A stretch of 64,000 nucleotides of DNA from Gigantopelta aegis (GCF_016097555.1 NC_054704.1:79982391-80046390), one strand, 5' to 3'. Numbered from the stretch's first letter, positions 24,000-36,904 are shown. Translations and numbers: made by a program. The notes: a model not told the origin generated them from the letters alone.

Positions 24000-24049
24000 G
24001 CCCCCCCCCCCCCCCCCCCGTTTGATTGCCCCCCCCCCCCCCCCCCCCC
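24000..24049. repeat. Duplicated poly-C tract
   Basis: Two C tracts of about 19-20 bases, each preceded by 'gtttgattg'. The unit is a tandem duplication and the G-rich strand could form quadruplexes. Confidence 0.9.
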
Positions 24050-24275
24050 ATTGTTCATGCTGTTCGTTGTTATTTGGCAGGGGCGTAACGTGGTTTGGAT
24101 TGGGGTCGGCGTCGAATATGAACCTAGCGGACCCGTTTGTATACATTTCCCTAGACATCTATATGAATAGCCTAAAATTACACAATAAACTTTGTCTCGG
24201 CGAAGATGCCCTCCTCACCCTATCCACCTCCTGCCTATGCCCTGGTTAGAAACCCGAATCTCTTAGATTCGACCG

Positions 24276-24666
24276 AAAGAAAGAAAGAAATGTTTTATTT
24301 AACGACGCACTCAACACATTTTATTTACGGTTATATGGCGTCAGACATATGGTTAAGGACCACACAGATTTTGAGAGGAAACCCGCTGTCGCCACTTCAT
24401 GGGCTACTCTTTCCGATTAGCAGCAAGGGATCTTTTATTTGCGCTTCTCACAGGCAGGATAGCACAAACCATGGCCTTTGTTGAAACCAGTTATGGATCA
24501 CTGGTCGGTGCAAGTGGTTTACACCTACCCATTGAGCCTTGTGGTGCACCCACTCAGGGTTTGGAGTCGGTATCTGGATTAAAAATCCCATGCCTCGACT
24601 GGGATCCGAACCCAGTACCTACCAGCCTGTTGACCGATGGCCTAACCACGACTCCACCGAGACCGG
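24276..24666 (-). mobile_element. tRNA-headed SINE, head type B, reverse orientation
   Basis: Read on the minus strand it starts 'ccggtctcggtggagtcgtg' and ends 'ttaaataaaacatttctttc'. A 12-bp duplication (tagattcgaccg) flanks it at 24264-24275 and 24667-24678. It combines the type B head with the long body seen behind type A heads. Confidence 0.9.
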
Positions 24667-24744
24667 TAGATTCGACCGGTTCTCCTAACTATCATTTAAT
24701 GAATAAGCTTTAAATAATAAACTTCCATTTGATGATGTATTATA

Positions 24745-26326
24745 TACTACTCAAAAGAATTTAAGGGTCAAAAATTTATAACCAAATAAGTTTCAGAGTT
24801 TCAGATTGATGATGTAAACTACACCCAAAAAATTATTTATTGTTCCATATTTACAAAAAACCACAAATAAACGTCACTGTATACAAGAAAGTCACATGAC
24901 ATGCTGTCAAAGTTGAAGGTTGTCAAACATGGATTTTACACATTAGAACATTCGTTTAATAGTGTGTGAATCCACCCCTGGCGCGAATACACTCGACACA
25001 TCGTTGCCTCATGCTGTTGGTCAAACGTCTGAAGAACTCTTGGGGAATGGCCTGCCACTCTGCCATAAGAAGTTGACCCAGATCATGAAGGTTGGCCGGA
25101 GGGGCATGGTTATCCCGAACTCTCCTGCCTAAGTCGTCCCAGGCGTGCTCTATTGGGGCCAAGTCAGGCGAATATGCTGGCCAATCCATCCTGGCGATAC
25201 CTTGTTGTATGAGAAAGTCCGTTACCACCCTGGCGCGGTGGGGTCTGGCATTGTCATCCTGCAGAACTGCCCCGCCGCCATTCTGCTGAAGGCCTGGGAG
25301 AACCAACGGCCGGATAATCTCATTCAGATAGCGGATTCCATTCAGATTGCCATCCACCACATAGAGGGGGGTCCTGTGGTGGATAGAGATGCCGCCCCAC
25401 ACCATGACGCTGCCACCACCGAATCGGTGACATTGTCTAACGTTTACGTCAGCGAAGCGCTCCCCAGGACGTCTGTAGACACGAACCCGACCGTTGAACT
25501 GGAGACTAAACCTGGACTCATCAGTGAACATCACTCGACCCCACTGAACACGTTGCCACCGCAGATGAAGCGTGCACCAGTGACGTCTGGCCGTTCTGTG
25601 ACGTGGTAGGAGTGGTGGTCGAACAGCCTGGCGATGGCAGCGTAGATTATTGGCTCTCAGACGATTGCGTATGGTTTGATCAGACACTCGAGTTCCAGTC
25701 GCAGTCCGCAGATTGTCACGTAATCGGCGTGCAGTGGTTGTGCGTTGACGTAGAGCCATATTGGTGATAAAGCGGTCCTCTCTATTTGTAGTGCTTCGGG
25801 GTCTTCCCGAACGTGGACGATTTCGAACAGAATTCGTTGCTTGGTACCGTTGCCACAGTCGGCCAACGACACTCTGACTGACACCAAGTCTCAGAGCAAC
25901 ATTTCTTTGCGTATTGCCATCCTGAAGCCAAGCAATAGCCCTTCCTCGATCTTCGATAGTCAGTTGAAGTCGTACCATTGTCGAATTTGGAGTGTGCACC
26001 GTACACGAACGCAAGCTCCAATTATATGGAAATTCAGCATTGGGAACATGGAATACACGTGCAAATGAAGCGCTTTGTGAAAAAGCAAGTTATGGGCACT
26101 TAGCAGACCTTTCGCTTTCGCCCTAATTTACGTGCAAATGTAAGCATGTTTTCACCATTAGAACTAGTCAATGACAGTGGATTTTAATTCATTTATGGGT
26201 TGCTTAGACCCACTTTCGTCAAAATGGAACAATACCATGCGTGACATTATGGTCTAGCTAATATAACTGACATTCAGAAAATAATGTCGAAAATATCGTC
26301 TGACCCTTAAATTCTTTTGAGTAGTA
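24745..26326 (-). mobile_element. Complete Tc1-like DNA transposon
   Basis: A 1582-bp element with terminal inverted repeats that match perfectly over the outer 26 bases (begin 'tactactcaaaagaatttaa') and a TA duplication on both sides (24743-24744 and 26327-26328). It encodes one uninterrupted transposase on the minus strand. Length, TA target and gene content are typical of Tc1/mariner elements. Structural completeness suggests recent activity; this copy could still be mobile. Confidence 0.92.
24956..25978 (-). CDS. Tc1-like transposase, DD34E, intact
   Basis: The first ATG of the frame (25978) gives 340 residues, the usual Tc1 length; the frame extends a little further upstream without an ATG. 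Residues about 5-75 hold the paired helix-turn-helix DNA-binding region (TQRNVALRLGVSQSVVGRLW) and a GRPR linker. The catalytic triad is visible: Asp153 in FTDESRF, Asp242 in QDDNARPH and Glu277 in SPDLAPIEHAW, with 34 residues between the last two. A glycine-rich GGGSVMVWGGI box precedes the second Asp. The enzyme cuts and pastes the element by binding its terminal repeats. No frameshift or early stop is seen. Confidence 0.93.
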   Translation of the reverse strand: MVRLQLTIEDRGRAIAWLQDGNTQRNVALRLGVSQSVVGRLWQRYQATNSVRNRPRSGRPRSTTNREDRFITNMALRQRTTTARRLRDNLRTATGTRVSDQTIRNRLRANNLRCHRQAVRPPLLPRHRTARRHWCTLHLRWQRVQWGRVMFTDESRFSLQFNGRVRVYRRPGERFADVNVRQCHRFGGGSVMVWGGISIHHRTPLYVVDGNLNGIRYLNEIIRPLVLPGLQQNGGGAVLQDDNARPHRARVVTDFLIQQGIARMDWPAYSPDLAPIEHAWDDLGRRVRDNHAPPANLHDLGQLLMAEWQAIPQEFFRRLTNSMRQRCVECIRARGGFTHY

Positions 26327-27144
26327 TACTTGGAAAACCAATCTGTCCCGGGACAGACTTCTGGCTATCCATAGATCGGTCCCAGGACAGACATGCTCGA
26401 CACCTTAGTGGTATATGAGCATGTTTAAAAATTACCTGACCTGGAAAACCAAACTATTATGACTAACCTTGTGAAACGAAGAAAAACAGAACAATTGGCA
26501 TATTTTGGTGACAATGCATTTACTGTTCATAATACAAATATAAATTTAAAATTTACAAAATGTACATATCAAGCTCCAAGATCAGATAACATTCTAGTCA
26601 TGGTAGGCAGGATGAGGATGCTGGTAAATTGGTGCATCGACAACATATCACAATACTGGGCTCCATTCCAGTAGTTACATTATGAACACATAATAACTGT
26701 TTAAATTTAAATTTTAAAAAACAAACCAAAAACAATAAAGAAAAACACTGAAAATTCATAATATTCAGTCACATGTATGCTAAAGACGTGAAGTAATCAT
26801 AACTTGTAAAGTTACAGTCTCATCTCACCATATTGTAACATAATTTACTAAATATGCAAAATACAAACACACATACAGTTTTAATAAACATGATAGGACT
26901 ATTTATGGTTAACATCAACTGCCTTCATAGAACACATACATGTCAGTTGCCAAGTTTGCACTACTTTATGACACAATCCAATGAAATAATGTCCTGTTTT
27001 TCGGAGTTAAAATTTAGAATAATACTCTCTTTTTGTTTGTTTGTGTGTGACATAGATAGTGGTCTTTATCGTTTTAAATTATGGCAAAGTCCAACACTGT
27101 AAACAAAACAATAATTATATGATATTAAATGTCTTTCCATTTCA

Positions 27145-27239
27145 TATCATGTTTATGTCTCAAGTCAACTAATTTTCAATTGTCACAAGCTATTGCGACT
27201 GACAATGAAAATTATTTAATGAGTGACATAAACATGATA
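27145..27239. repeat. Inverted repeat (imperfect hairpin)
   Basis: 'tatcatgtttatgtc' plus 'attttcaattgtca' pair with 'tgacaatgaaaat' plus 'gacataaacatgata'; arms are about 40 bp with a loop of about 12 bases. It could be a decayed palindromic MITE. Confidence 0.7.
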
Positions 27240-27327
27240 CTAAATGGTAGCGAGTTTAATATCCTATTTATTAACCATAAACGATTTTAATTTATATCAA
27301 ATGTGTGGCATTTTATGACGTCGAGGT

Positions 27328-27367
27328 GTTACATCCCATTTAATGTTTTAGTGGGACGTAACACTTT
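27328..27367. repeat. Small hairpin
   Basis: 'gtgttacatccca' pairs with 'tgggacgtaacac' across a loop of about 13 bases. Confidence 0.65.
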
Positions 27368-28036
27368 AATATGAACCAAGATATTTTTAACCATATGGGA
27401 AATAAATCATTTTATAAACTCGGAAATGCTGACAAAAAAACTATAGTTCAGATCACAACACTCACGTTCCAAAGTTTAAAACTACATGTACTACAACTGG
27501 TAGTAAATAATATTCAAAGCAACATTTGTATGCTAACATACTGCTCAGTAAGTAGCTGTACTAACAGATAACAGAGATGTGATATCAAAAATATAAAATA
27601 CTAAATGTAACACATAACTTCAGCTGTGAAAAAAAAAACCCCACCCAAATATTGCCAAATAGTGAACTATTTTCAATAAGCAACAAGAACTCTTTTACAC
27701 ACTTGCCACAGCCTTTGATGCACCCATTGTGGAACATCAATATAAAACAGGAAAAAAAGAAAGAAATATACATACAGATTTATTGAATGTAATTAATTAT
27801 ATGACCTCTTGCACTTTTATATAATTACTAAGCAAAATCCTGCTTCATTTTTTTTTTTACCTTTTCCATGTACATATAATATTTTATGAAAGACATGCAC
27901 AATGCATAGAGTAACTGATACATAAAATAAAAGAAAGTAAACTATATATTTTTATTAATTACTTAAAAAGTTATGTTTGATATAAAAATTTACTTTGTTG
28001 TTGAAGGAAAACAAAATCCAACAAAAAAAACAAAAA

Positions 28037-28147
28037 ATAGGTACCTGTACATGAGACTATTCAAGCTATATGCAATTATTCAAAAACAAAACATAGGTAC
28101 CTGTACATGAGACTATTCAAGCTATATGCAATTATTCAAAAACAAAA
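28037..28147. repeat. 56-bp tandem repeat, two copies
   Basis: The units beginning 'ataggtacctgtacatgaga' at 28037 and 28093 are essentially identical, which indicates a recent duplication. Confidence 0.9.
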
Positions 28148-28411
28148 GGAAAAAGGCCATTTTGCATTCCTGACTAGTTTCGTTTTGTGAAGTTATCTAA
28201 TGTGAAGTAGCCTAAAAATAGATAATAATTACCTCATTCATTATACAGCATCCAAGGTTTATCATTAACTATCATTAAGTGTCATCATCATTATGTTCGT
28301 CACATTGACTAGAAAATAAGACACCAAATCTGTCATATTACATTATGTATAGTACCAGTATAGTGTTCTCAATTTGCAAGAGCTAAGTACTGGAACCTGC
28401 CTACAGATAGA

Positions 28412-29348
28412 TTAAAGATACTGTCCTCAGTTTTCTCCCATTGTAAGATGTTCCTGATTAATATAACTGTATTAATGACTAAACTGTGCTTTCAAATATA
28501 TTTTTGAGTTTAGAATACCAGTCTCTATACCCAACATGTCATCCTAATATTTGTAGTAGCTCAAACTTCATTTTACTGTCTAATATACAGCTGAATCTCG
28601 TCGGATCGAATATACCGCAACGCTCGAACCAAAAACAAAGTCCCGAGTTACACTTACACGATGTTGACCGAATGGTTAGGGTTAAACTACCCGATTGGTT
28701 GAACACTTTCTCGAGCACAGACAGGGTTCGAGCCAGTGGAATTCAAACTGTATATTGTTTGTACATACATAATTATTATTAGGTAAAATCACATTTCTAC
28801 TAGCCACTACAAACATTTGGACTACAAGAAACCCCTTATGCAATACAATCATTTATCCTATAACTTACCTATAATATTCATGTCATAAACCCATTTGATA
28901 TTTACCATTATTAACTCAGTTACTAATGGTTTGCTGTCAATGGGTCATTTGTTTACAGCCAACAAGACTTGTATACCCAAGCGTAACATTTTGATAAGAT
29001 TTAGTTGACAAACGTGACATCAAACTATATTTGTGCTAATCAATTACTGGTGAGGCGACTTCATAACTTTGATTCACTAGAAATTGAATTAACATTTTAT
29101 TTCAGAAGTCTTACAGGATAAATAGAATTCATTTCTTATGATTTTTAATATGTAAAATATAAATCGTGTCTACTTAATTGGTATTTGTTTCGGCAGAGCC
29201 TCAACAAATACTTATTAACATAGCCTCAGTTGATATTTTAAATTAAAAAAAACCCCCACCAAATCCTGTATATATTTAATATGTAATATTAGTTATTAAG
29301 ACAGCTCTACCAGTAGGAAACATCTTACAATGGCAGCAAACTCAAGAC
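28412..29348. mobile_element. Palindromic TTAA MITE, interrupted and decayed copy
   Basis: The left half (28412 to about 28590; 'agatactgtcctcagtttt') and a right end (about 29262-29348; 'aaacatcttacaatggcagc') belong to the TTAA palindrome family. About 670 bp of other sequence separates them, and the right TTAA is lost. Confidence 0.5.
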
Positions 29349-29812
29349 AAATGATAAAAACTTTGACAAGCATTAAAAAGTAGGAGTTTTCTGTGATATT
29401 TTCATCAAAGACCACAAGAACTAAAGGCTTTGGAAATTGGGGGGGATGAGGGCACTGCCCCCCAACCCCATATATAAAAATCAAATTAAAATGCATCCAC
29501 ACACCCAGTCACTGTCATTTTCCAGTGTTTATGGAAACAGTTTTCTAGTGTCACTAAAATCCAGAAACATTTGATGATACATGTGTATTTTATCTCTGCT
29601 CAAACAACCTGACAGATATTCCAACTATGAAACACAGGAAAACAATCCCATGTGTTATATAACCACATATGTGATAAAATAAAAGCCAAAAATGGTCTTT
29701 CGAAAAGATAAAATCTCTATGCTAAATTTCTTATCAAATCAAATCTAGTATGATAAAATTATGTGAAAAAAAGAAGAAGTCTTTAATCAGATCAAAAAAA
29801 ACATCCTCATCA

Positions 29813-30024
29813 CATCCTCATACAACACAATATAATACCAATAATCATGTCACAAAACATCATCCCATCCTCATACAACACAATATAATACCAATAATCA
29901 TGTCACAAAACATCATCCCATCCTCATACAACACAATATAATACCAATAATCATGTCACAAAACATCATCACATCCTCATACAACACAATATAATACCAA
30001 TAATCATGTCACAACACATCACAA
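29813..30024. repeat. 53-bp tandem repeat, four copies
   Basis: The units beginning 'catcctcatacaacacaata' start at 29813, 29866, 29919 and 29972 and are nearly identical. It is a minisatellite, not a CRISPR array: the units abut with no spacers. Confidence 0.92.
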
Positions 30025-32305
30025 CCACTAGCAGTAGCCCGGGATGTTTTAACTACCCATTTGTTGCTCGGGCTACCAGATGTCTAAACCCAGTAGTCCG
30101 CTGGGCTATTAGATTTTTTTTTGATACATCCAGTTACTCCGCAATGAACAAGACACTTAAACATCTAAAAAACCCACCTAAAACAACATGTTTAAATAAA
30201 AGCAAATGATTTTGCCTTTTCCTCTTTTTTAAATTTATTAAAATTGTGGGACTGCCAATTTTTACTGAGGGCTACCATATTTTAAAACCTGGTAGCCCGG
30301 TGGGCTACCACTGAAAAAAGTTAAGGTCAAGACCTGACAGTCTGGCTGTCAACAAGTGTAGCAAAATATATACATGTATATACTCACCAAAAGAGAAAAT
30401 CTGGATTATTTAAAAGCATTGTTACACCACCTGGCCAGTTTATATCAACAAATAATACAATTATTGCCAAATGTTTTCACTTCTGTCATTTTGTATTTCC
30501 ATGTTCACAAAATTATCTGATTATCTTGCCTTCCTTTTGTATTTACAATGTCCTTTTTTAGTATTAATTTCTTAAAAGTAAAAACACTTTACAATCATGA
30601 ACAGTGTCATGTTTGTTGTAGATGTATGTTGAGCAGAACATTCAAAAGTGAAACTAGCTAATTCACTTTTAAAAAATGTAAAATGTACATACTACTTACA
30701 TGTAGCCTATATACATGTATATGTATATAGATATAGATATTAAAAGACAAATAACATTTGATTTTCTCCATTGAAATATTTCATAATTTTAGTAAGAACA
30801 AAAGCAAACGCCCCCAGAAAATATGATAACCATAAAAGAAAATTGCATAATATGCATAGTATGCAAAAATATGGCAAGAAATCAATATAATAGTTAAGTC
30901 ACATATTAGTATTATAATGGTCACCAGTTTTCAGTCGATGAATTCTATCGGAGAACAGTGAATAAAATTACACTATTCTTTCATCTGGGGTGTGATACCC
31001 ATTTAAAAACAAAAGCTGAAATATCTCATCAAAACTAAAAACCCTATAGCAGTTAAATCATATTGTGCTGTGATTCACTATACAATTGTAATATGTGAAA
31101 CAGTAGCCACTGTCTCTAATCAAAACAAAATGTTTTTAGTAAATGTCATTTCCTACATTCAGATCAGTGTCAGTCTAGCTTATGAACATTATTTTATGCT
31201 AAAATTAAAAAATAAGAAGCTGAAAAATCACGTTTCATATTTTTAACGTTCTAACACGAAAACATGCCAATTAATTTCTCATGTTTTTGTGAAAATATGC
31301 ATTCTGTAAAAATTCCCAAAAGCTGTACATGTCAAACATAGTAAATAAAAATAATAAATACAATACATTCAATGAAATCTGTTTTACCAGACTATTTTTG
31401 ATGTGGAGAATTGGAAACGTGATCTACCTACACAAAGGGAGACAAGTTCCTTTTAAACTGCCTTTTTCTATATTTAGAGGAAAAAGGTCCATAGTATTGT
31501 AATTATAAAATATTACAACGTATACAGTTTTAAGTATTCCACGGACCAGTATGAAACGATGAAACAAATTATTTAGCACTTAGTGATGACCTGGAGGTGA
31601 AAGTAGGAGTGGTCCAAGTGGGCAATGCCTCACCCGGTAGTTTTACATTGGGTCTGTTTTTGTACAGATTCAAATGTATATATACAATTAATGAATCATG
31701 TTCCACTATGACATGCAGAATGAACACCATACCCATCCACACCCAAATATATGTTCCACATCTCTGCTTTAAAAATACTACAGCTTTCCTCAACTCTCCA
31801 CTACCATGTGTAATCAATCTTAGTACTATTCCAAAAATTATCATTGGGGAAAGCGTGGGGCAAAGTAAAATATTTGCAAGCAAATCACGCAAAAATATTA
31901 TATTTTGTGGGTGGTGGATGTTGAAAAAAAAAGGCATACTATATGATATTACATTAAAACATTATCAAAACAATATTATTTTAAATTATGAAGACACATC
32001 CTAATCATACTTTTAAACCATACCTCCCATATGATTCAAAAATATGCTTTAAGAATTTTCATGTAGCAATTTATAACACATGTACTATATTTTAGTAAGA
32101 TGTTACTACAGGTTGCAATATAAGCCCTCCCCCCACCCCACACCCACTATACTACTGTACGCTAAAGGCATTTCAAGAATTCCTGCTGAATGCATCTGCT
32201 ACAATTTTTTCTCTATATATACATGGTTTAAAGGTAACTTTATAATAAAAATATAAACTAAAAGCTATATGGATTAAATCTATTTTACTGTATACTTTGT
32301 ATTTC

Positions 32306-32598
32306 CAGTGGTAAAGTGCTCGTCTGATGCATGGTCAATCTAAGATTGATACCCATCGGTGGCCCATTGGGCCATTTCTCGTTACAGCCAGTGCACCATG
32401 ACTGCTATATCAAAGGCTATGGTATGTGCTATCCTGTCTGTGGGATGGTGCACATAAAAGATCACTAATGGAATTTTTTTTAGCAGGTTTCCTCTCTAAG
32501 ATTATAAGTAAAAATGACAAAATGTCTGACATCCAATAGCCGATGCTTAATAAATCAATGTGCTCTAGTGCTGTCATTAAACAAAACAAACTTTAACT
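32306..32598 (+). mobile_element. Old tRNA-headed SINE, head type A
   Basis: Diverged head 'tccagtggtaaagtgctcgt', body 'gtgcaccatgactgctatat' and tail 'gtcattaaacaaaacaaact'. The internal part is shortened. Confidence 0.75.
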
Positions 32599-32951
32599 TT
32601 GTATTCCCCAATAATAAGTAAAAAGTGTTATTCCAACTTTTGCTTTCTAGTAGATACTAAATGCTGTAAAGTATCTTATGAAATATCTACATATACTTTA
32701 AACATTGAAAACATTATCCCATATTTTAACATATTCAATATGAAACACTATACACAAATCAAACAAATGACGTCACTATTCAAGACCAAAAAAATACAAA
32801 TTACGTATTCAATAGTTAACTCTTGGTCCTTTTTCCTTTTACCCTAAAAACAATATAGGATTTTCAATATTTTTTATATAAAATTGATACAGCTTTCATT
32901 GGAAATTTAAAAATATGTAACGTCATCTGATATCGGACTAAAATTAAAGTT

Positions 32952-33242
32952 GGCTTAGTTTAATGACACCACTAGAGCATATTGATTTATTAATCATTGG
33001 CTATTGGATGTTAAATATTTGGTCATTTTGATGTCTATTCTTAGAGAAGAAACCCCACTATATTTTTTCATTAGTAGCAAGAGATCTTTTATATGCACTA
33101 TCCCAGGCAGGATAGTACATGTACATACCACAGCCTTTGATATACCAGTCGTGGTGCATTGGCTGGAATGAAAAATAGCCCAATGGGCCCCACTGACCGC
33201 GCATCAAGTGAATGCTTTACCACTGGGCTATGTCCCGCCCAG
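32952..33242 (-). mobile_element. Old tRNA-headed SINE, reverse orientation
   Basis: On the minus strand it starts 'gggcgggacatagcccagtg' and ends in a diverged 'gtcattaaactaag' tail. Many substitutions. Confidence 0.75.
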
Positions 33243-34520
33243 ATATCCGACTACAACTTGTCTGGTTTCACTTTAATTTATTACAGAGTTAATCTTTTAA
33301 ATAATAAAAAAAAAATTGGATGGTAGGTATATTAAAAAGTTACCTCCCCTCAGACTGGGTGATCAATTCAAGAACAGCACTAAGACACAACGTTGAAGCC
33401 TTTTGCATTAAAATGTAGGAAAACATAAGAAACAAAGACTGTTATAACTCCCTTTGTTGGATTAAACTAACATACAATTATGACATATTAACACACATCA
33501 TGAACAAATATTTGAATAAGATCATTCAAATATGTTAATCCATATCTAAACTATAGGCGAATTACTGTAAAAAATTACAAAATGTCCAGGTTGACATTAA
33601 GCTTCCGATTAAATTGTTGATGACACCATTATTTTGGCTTTGTGACATCATTCAACCCATTGGATGTGGTTTCTTATTTTACCTTCATGCCTCTCAAAAT
33701 AACGATCATTTCCATATTGAGCAGATATCATTTATGTCTTTAAGTTTTTCTGTGGACACAAAATAATTTTTAAAAATATGATTATTCTGTGTGTCTTTTT
33801 TGGCCCAAATCCACTCACTCCAACTTACCTGGAAGTGACATCATGACCAGTATTGTGTTAACTACTTCTGTATATACAAAAAAGATAAAGATTAAACTTT
33901 TTTTCTGGATTGTTGAGATGAACATTATTAAAAAAAACCATTGTGTCACAGTATTTGTTTCAACATTCCATGGAAATCAACAGACTGGTATGTTTATTCT
34001 GCAGTTCTAAGAGGTAACACATGTATTCCTCAACTACCTGCTCATAGAAGGATGGATTCAGTGGTTTGAAGCAAAATGACTGTACCACTTGTATATAATA
34101 GCTTTCAAATTTGTTCCACTTTATTAAGTTAATACACTTTTCATATTAAGCAATAATGTGCATTAAATACTCATGAATATTCATGTATGCAACCACTCCA
34201 GAAGCTTTGACCTGAGTATATGTTTAAGTTCAAGTTTAAAATGAAGAAATAAAAACGTATCATCCATCAAATATAACATACAGACAAATTATGGTTAGAT
34301 GTTATACTTTTTTTGTAAATACAAAGCCTAAATGATTATGATGCCACAATGTGCTGTTGCTGACATTAATATTGACGTAGTTAACTAACACATTTTGTTA
34401 AATTAAACAGGTTGTGGATTAACAGTTTTAAGATGGCTTGAGCAGTTGTATAAATTCTGCAAGCAACTTTTAAAACATCACAGTTCATAATAAAAAATAC
34501 AAATGTCTGTATGTCAGGTG

Positions 34521-36126
34521 TCAAAGCTGGACAATAGAGGAATCTTCCATGTTGTTCTGTAGCGATTCAAAGGGATCTATATGTGGCTGTCTGCAAGTAG
34601 AAAACATCATATCAGTATTCTAAACTAAAACTTACATGTAGTATTTTTTTTTTTTAAAATTTTTTATGTATGCAGTAATGGGAAGGGAACGGGTTGCAAA
34701 AATGTGAATACTTTGAATGATTGTAAAAATGTAATAATTTTGAACGGCCCCTTAAATAAAAAATATTATTGCTTACATATTCAACTTGATCTGATGAATA
34801 TATTAAAAATATCAGATACAGCAAATACACTCAAGACTTGGGCCTACCTAAAAAGTCGTAAAATTCTTTGTCGTCTCCTGTAGTTTCTCCAGAAATAGTA
34901 AGCAGCCGCACCGACGATACATGTGCCCAGCAAACCGAAGATGATTCCGAGAATCATGTCAATAGTGGACTGAGCAATACCAGAATCTTCCAACATGGTC
35001 GGCGTGCTGTGTACATCATCATCTGTACTGTTGTTTCTCGATAAATGTTCACCCCACGAGTCATAACAAATAGAACCTAAGTGAAATATGCAAAAAGCTG
35101 GATAAAACAAAGAAAATTCATTTTATTCATTAAATAATAACTTACTGTTTATACGGATTTGTGATAAAGACAGGAAAAAAATAAAAAACAACAAAAAAAC
35201 CCCACACACCACAAAAAATCCATAAATTTACTATTCATTTAAAAGAAGCTTCCCATAAAATTAATAATTTTACTTTATTAATGCACACACAGAGATATAT
35301 ACTAGCATGTGGTTAAGTCAGTATTGCTGAACATCAAGTTGTAAAAACAAACAAAGGTTATTCGAGCAAGTTTATAAATTTCATAAATACAACATTATGA
35401 AGGCCGTTATCTTTATTTATTAACAAAAGTGGCTACATGTGCATATAGTGGCCATGTAGACAGCCTTGGCTAATGAAAGATAACTTAACTTTTGATAATT
35501 TTTAAAATATAGTCTTAGTAACTGTTAGAGAAGAAATCTGCTACATTTCTCTATTAGTAGCAAGGGATATTTTATATGCACCATTCCACAGACAGGATAG
35601 CACATACCACAGCCTTTGCTACCACTGGCTGGAACAAAAATAGCATAATGAGCACACCAACAGAGATTAATCCCAGACCAACTGCACATAAGGTGTGCAG
35701 TTTACCACTGGGCTACGTCCCGCCCCGTCTTGGCTAATGAAGACCAGCTATCTACACAACGATCACCACACCTCATCTAAAGTTTCACATGCGTAACACA
35801 GGTTACGTCTAGCTTGTATATAATATACATACCTGTTTTGAAAGTAACATTGTTAGATCTGGAACCCTCGCAGTCCAGGTAACATATGTAAAATAAATTG
35901 TCCAAAAGGTTAACTAGTTTTATGGTTCTCTCATAGTCGGGTAATACCGAGACAACTTTAGCTGTCTTTGAGAAGAATGGCCGATATATGACATCACACT
36001 TGACAAGTGGTTTGTGGGTAGCAGTTGTTGGATGCCAAGTCAATATGGCCCAGTCCTTACAAATCTTCTCAACCTGCAGACGCATTGGAGGATGTGTTCC
36101 ATTTACACATACCAAGCACAAAGCAC
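34521..36126 (-). CDS. 3' part of a single-pass membrane protein with a fibronectin-III-like domain
   Basis: Three exons on the minus strand: 36126-35833 (phase 1 at both ends), 35076-34848 and 34590-34521. All have good splice sites and matching phases: G+GT gives Gly at the first junction and AG+A gives Arg at the second. The first exon codes about 98 residues with the FN3 pattern: AILTWHP, then a V-I-Y-R strand, then LVNLLDNLFYICYLDC. It is a symmetric phase-1 module, as is usual for such domains. The second exon gives a linker, a transmembrane segment (MILGIIFGLLGTCIVGAAAY) and a basic stop-transfer stretch (RNYRRRQR). The last exon adds a short tail ending in MEDSSIVQL. N-glycosylation sites NGT, NVT and NST lie outside. 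It is a receptor-like type I protein; I cannot name it. The 5' exons were not found. An old SINE sits in the intron between the first two exons. Confidence 0.75.
35524..35727 (-). mobile_element. SINE fragment in an intron of the FN3 gene
   Basis: On the minus strand it reads 'gggcgggacgtagcccagtg' to 'atccctt'-type body sequence ending near 35524. The 3' tail is missing. Confidence 0.7.
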
Positions 36127-36904
36127 CTACAATTAAGAAAATAAAATAATATTTTTAAAACATGAAATGTAAAAATAGGTTTCATAAATTTAATATTATT
36201 GTTAAAAACATATGATTTTTTGTTTTACTTCCCTGTTATTACATGTATGTAGACAAGCAGTTTGCATGTTGTTGACAAATAACACTAAATGCTACCATTA
36301 AATAAACCTGATAAAACAGCGATATGATCAGGGGAACCAGAGGAATTAAACTGTTTAGTATTGTGCTAAATTTCTTCTTGAAGCAATTATAGTATACCAA
36401 CAAAAATTTAAGTTATTAGTTAATGTCACAGTGAATGCAAGGTAGTTTAAAACAATATATATTATTAAAATCAAACTGGCTCTAGCAGCCACCTATGTTA
36501 AGAGGCCACATTCTTATTCTTCCAAATAATTTAATATAGTAAATAAGCTGACCTGTATTAATCAGCCACCTGTTTAAAAAGGCCACTTTTTCATACTCGC
36601 TTTTTAAGTGTGATGGATCCAGTGATTGAAATTCCTCCCTGCTCAAGCAAGTTTTCTTTTTTCTCAATATATTTTCTGGGTGAACACGACTCCACCTCTA
36701 TAAATGTCCATCACCAGTCTAGACCCCCCCCCCTGCCCACCCACCCCACTAAAACTTCTGCACACACACCTGTTTTAGTGGCTGTTTAGCACATGTTTAA
36801 CTATATATTAATTAAATAATAATAATAAAATGTGTACATAGTGCTATAGACGGTTTTATTGGCCAGTGATGTCAAAAGTACTGTGAGCGGCCATGTTTAG
36901 AATC

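Larger units (their letters stand above)
26329..34500. other. Gene-poor AT-rich spacer, about 8 kb
   Basis: I see no convincing exon on either strand. It holds two hairpins (27145-27239, 27328-27367), two tandem arrays (28037-28147, 29813-30024), an interrupted TTAA MITE (28412-29348), repeats of 'gggctacca' near 30060-30310 and two old SINEs (32306-32598, 32952-33242). Confidence 0.6.

Noticed and set aside
29813-30024. Possible CRISPR-like array
   Set aside because: The 53-bp units abut directly with no unique spacers, and the genome is eukaryotic.
31569-31937. Frame of about 120 residues on the minus strand
   Set aside because: AT-rich composition, no domain, no splice context, and an equally long frame on the other strand.
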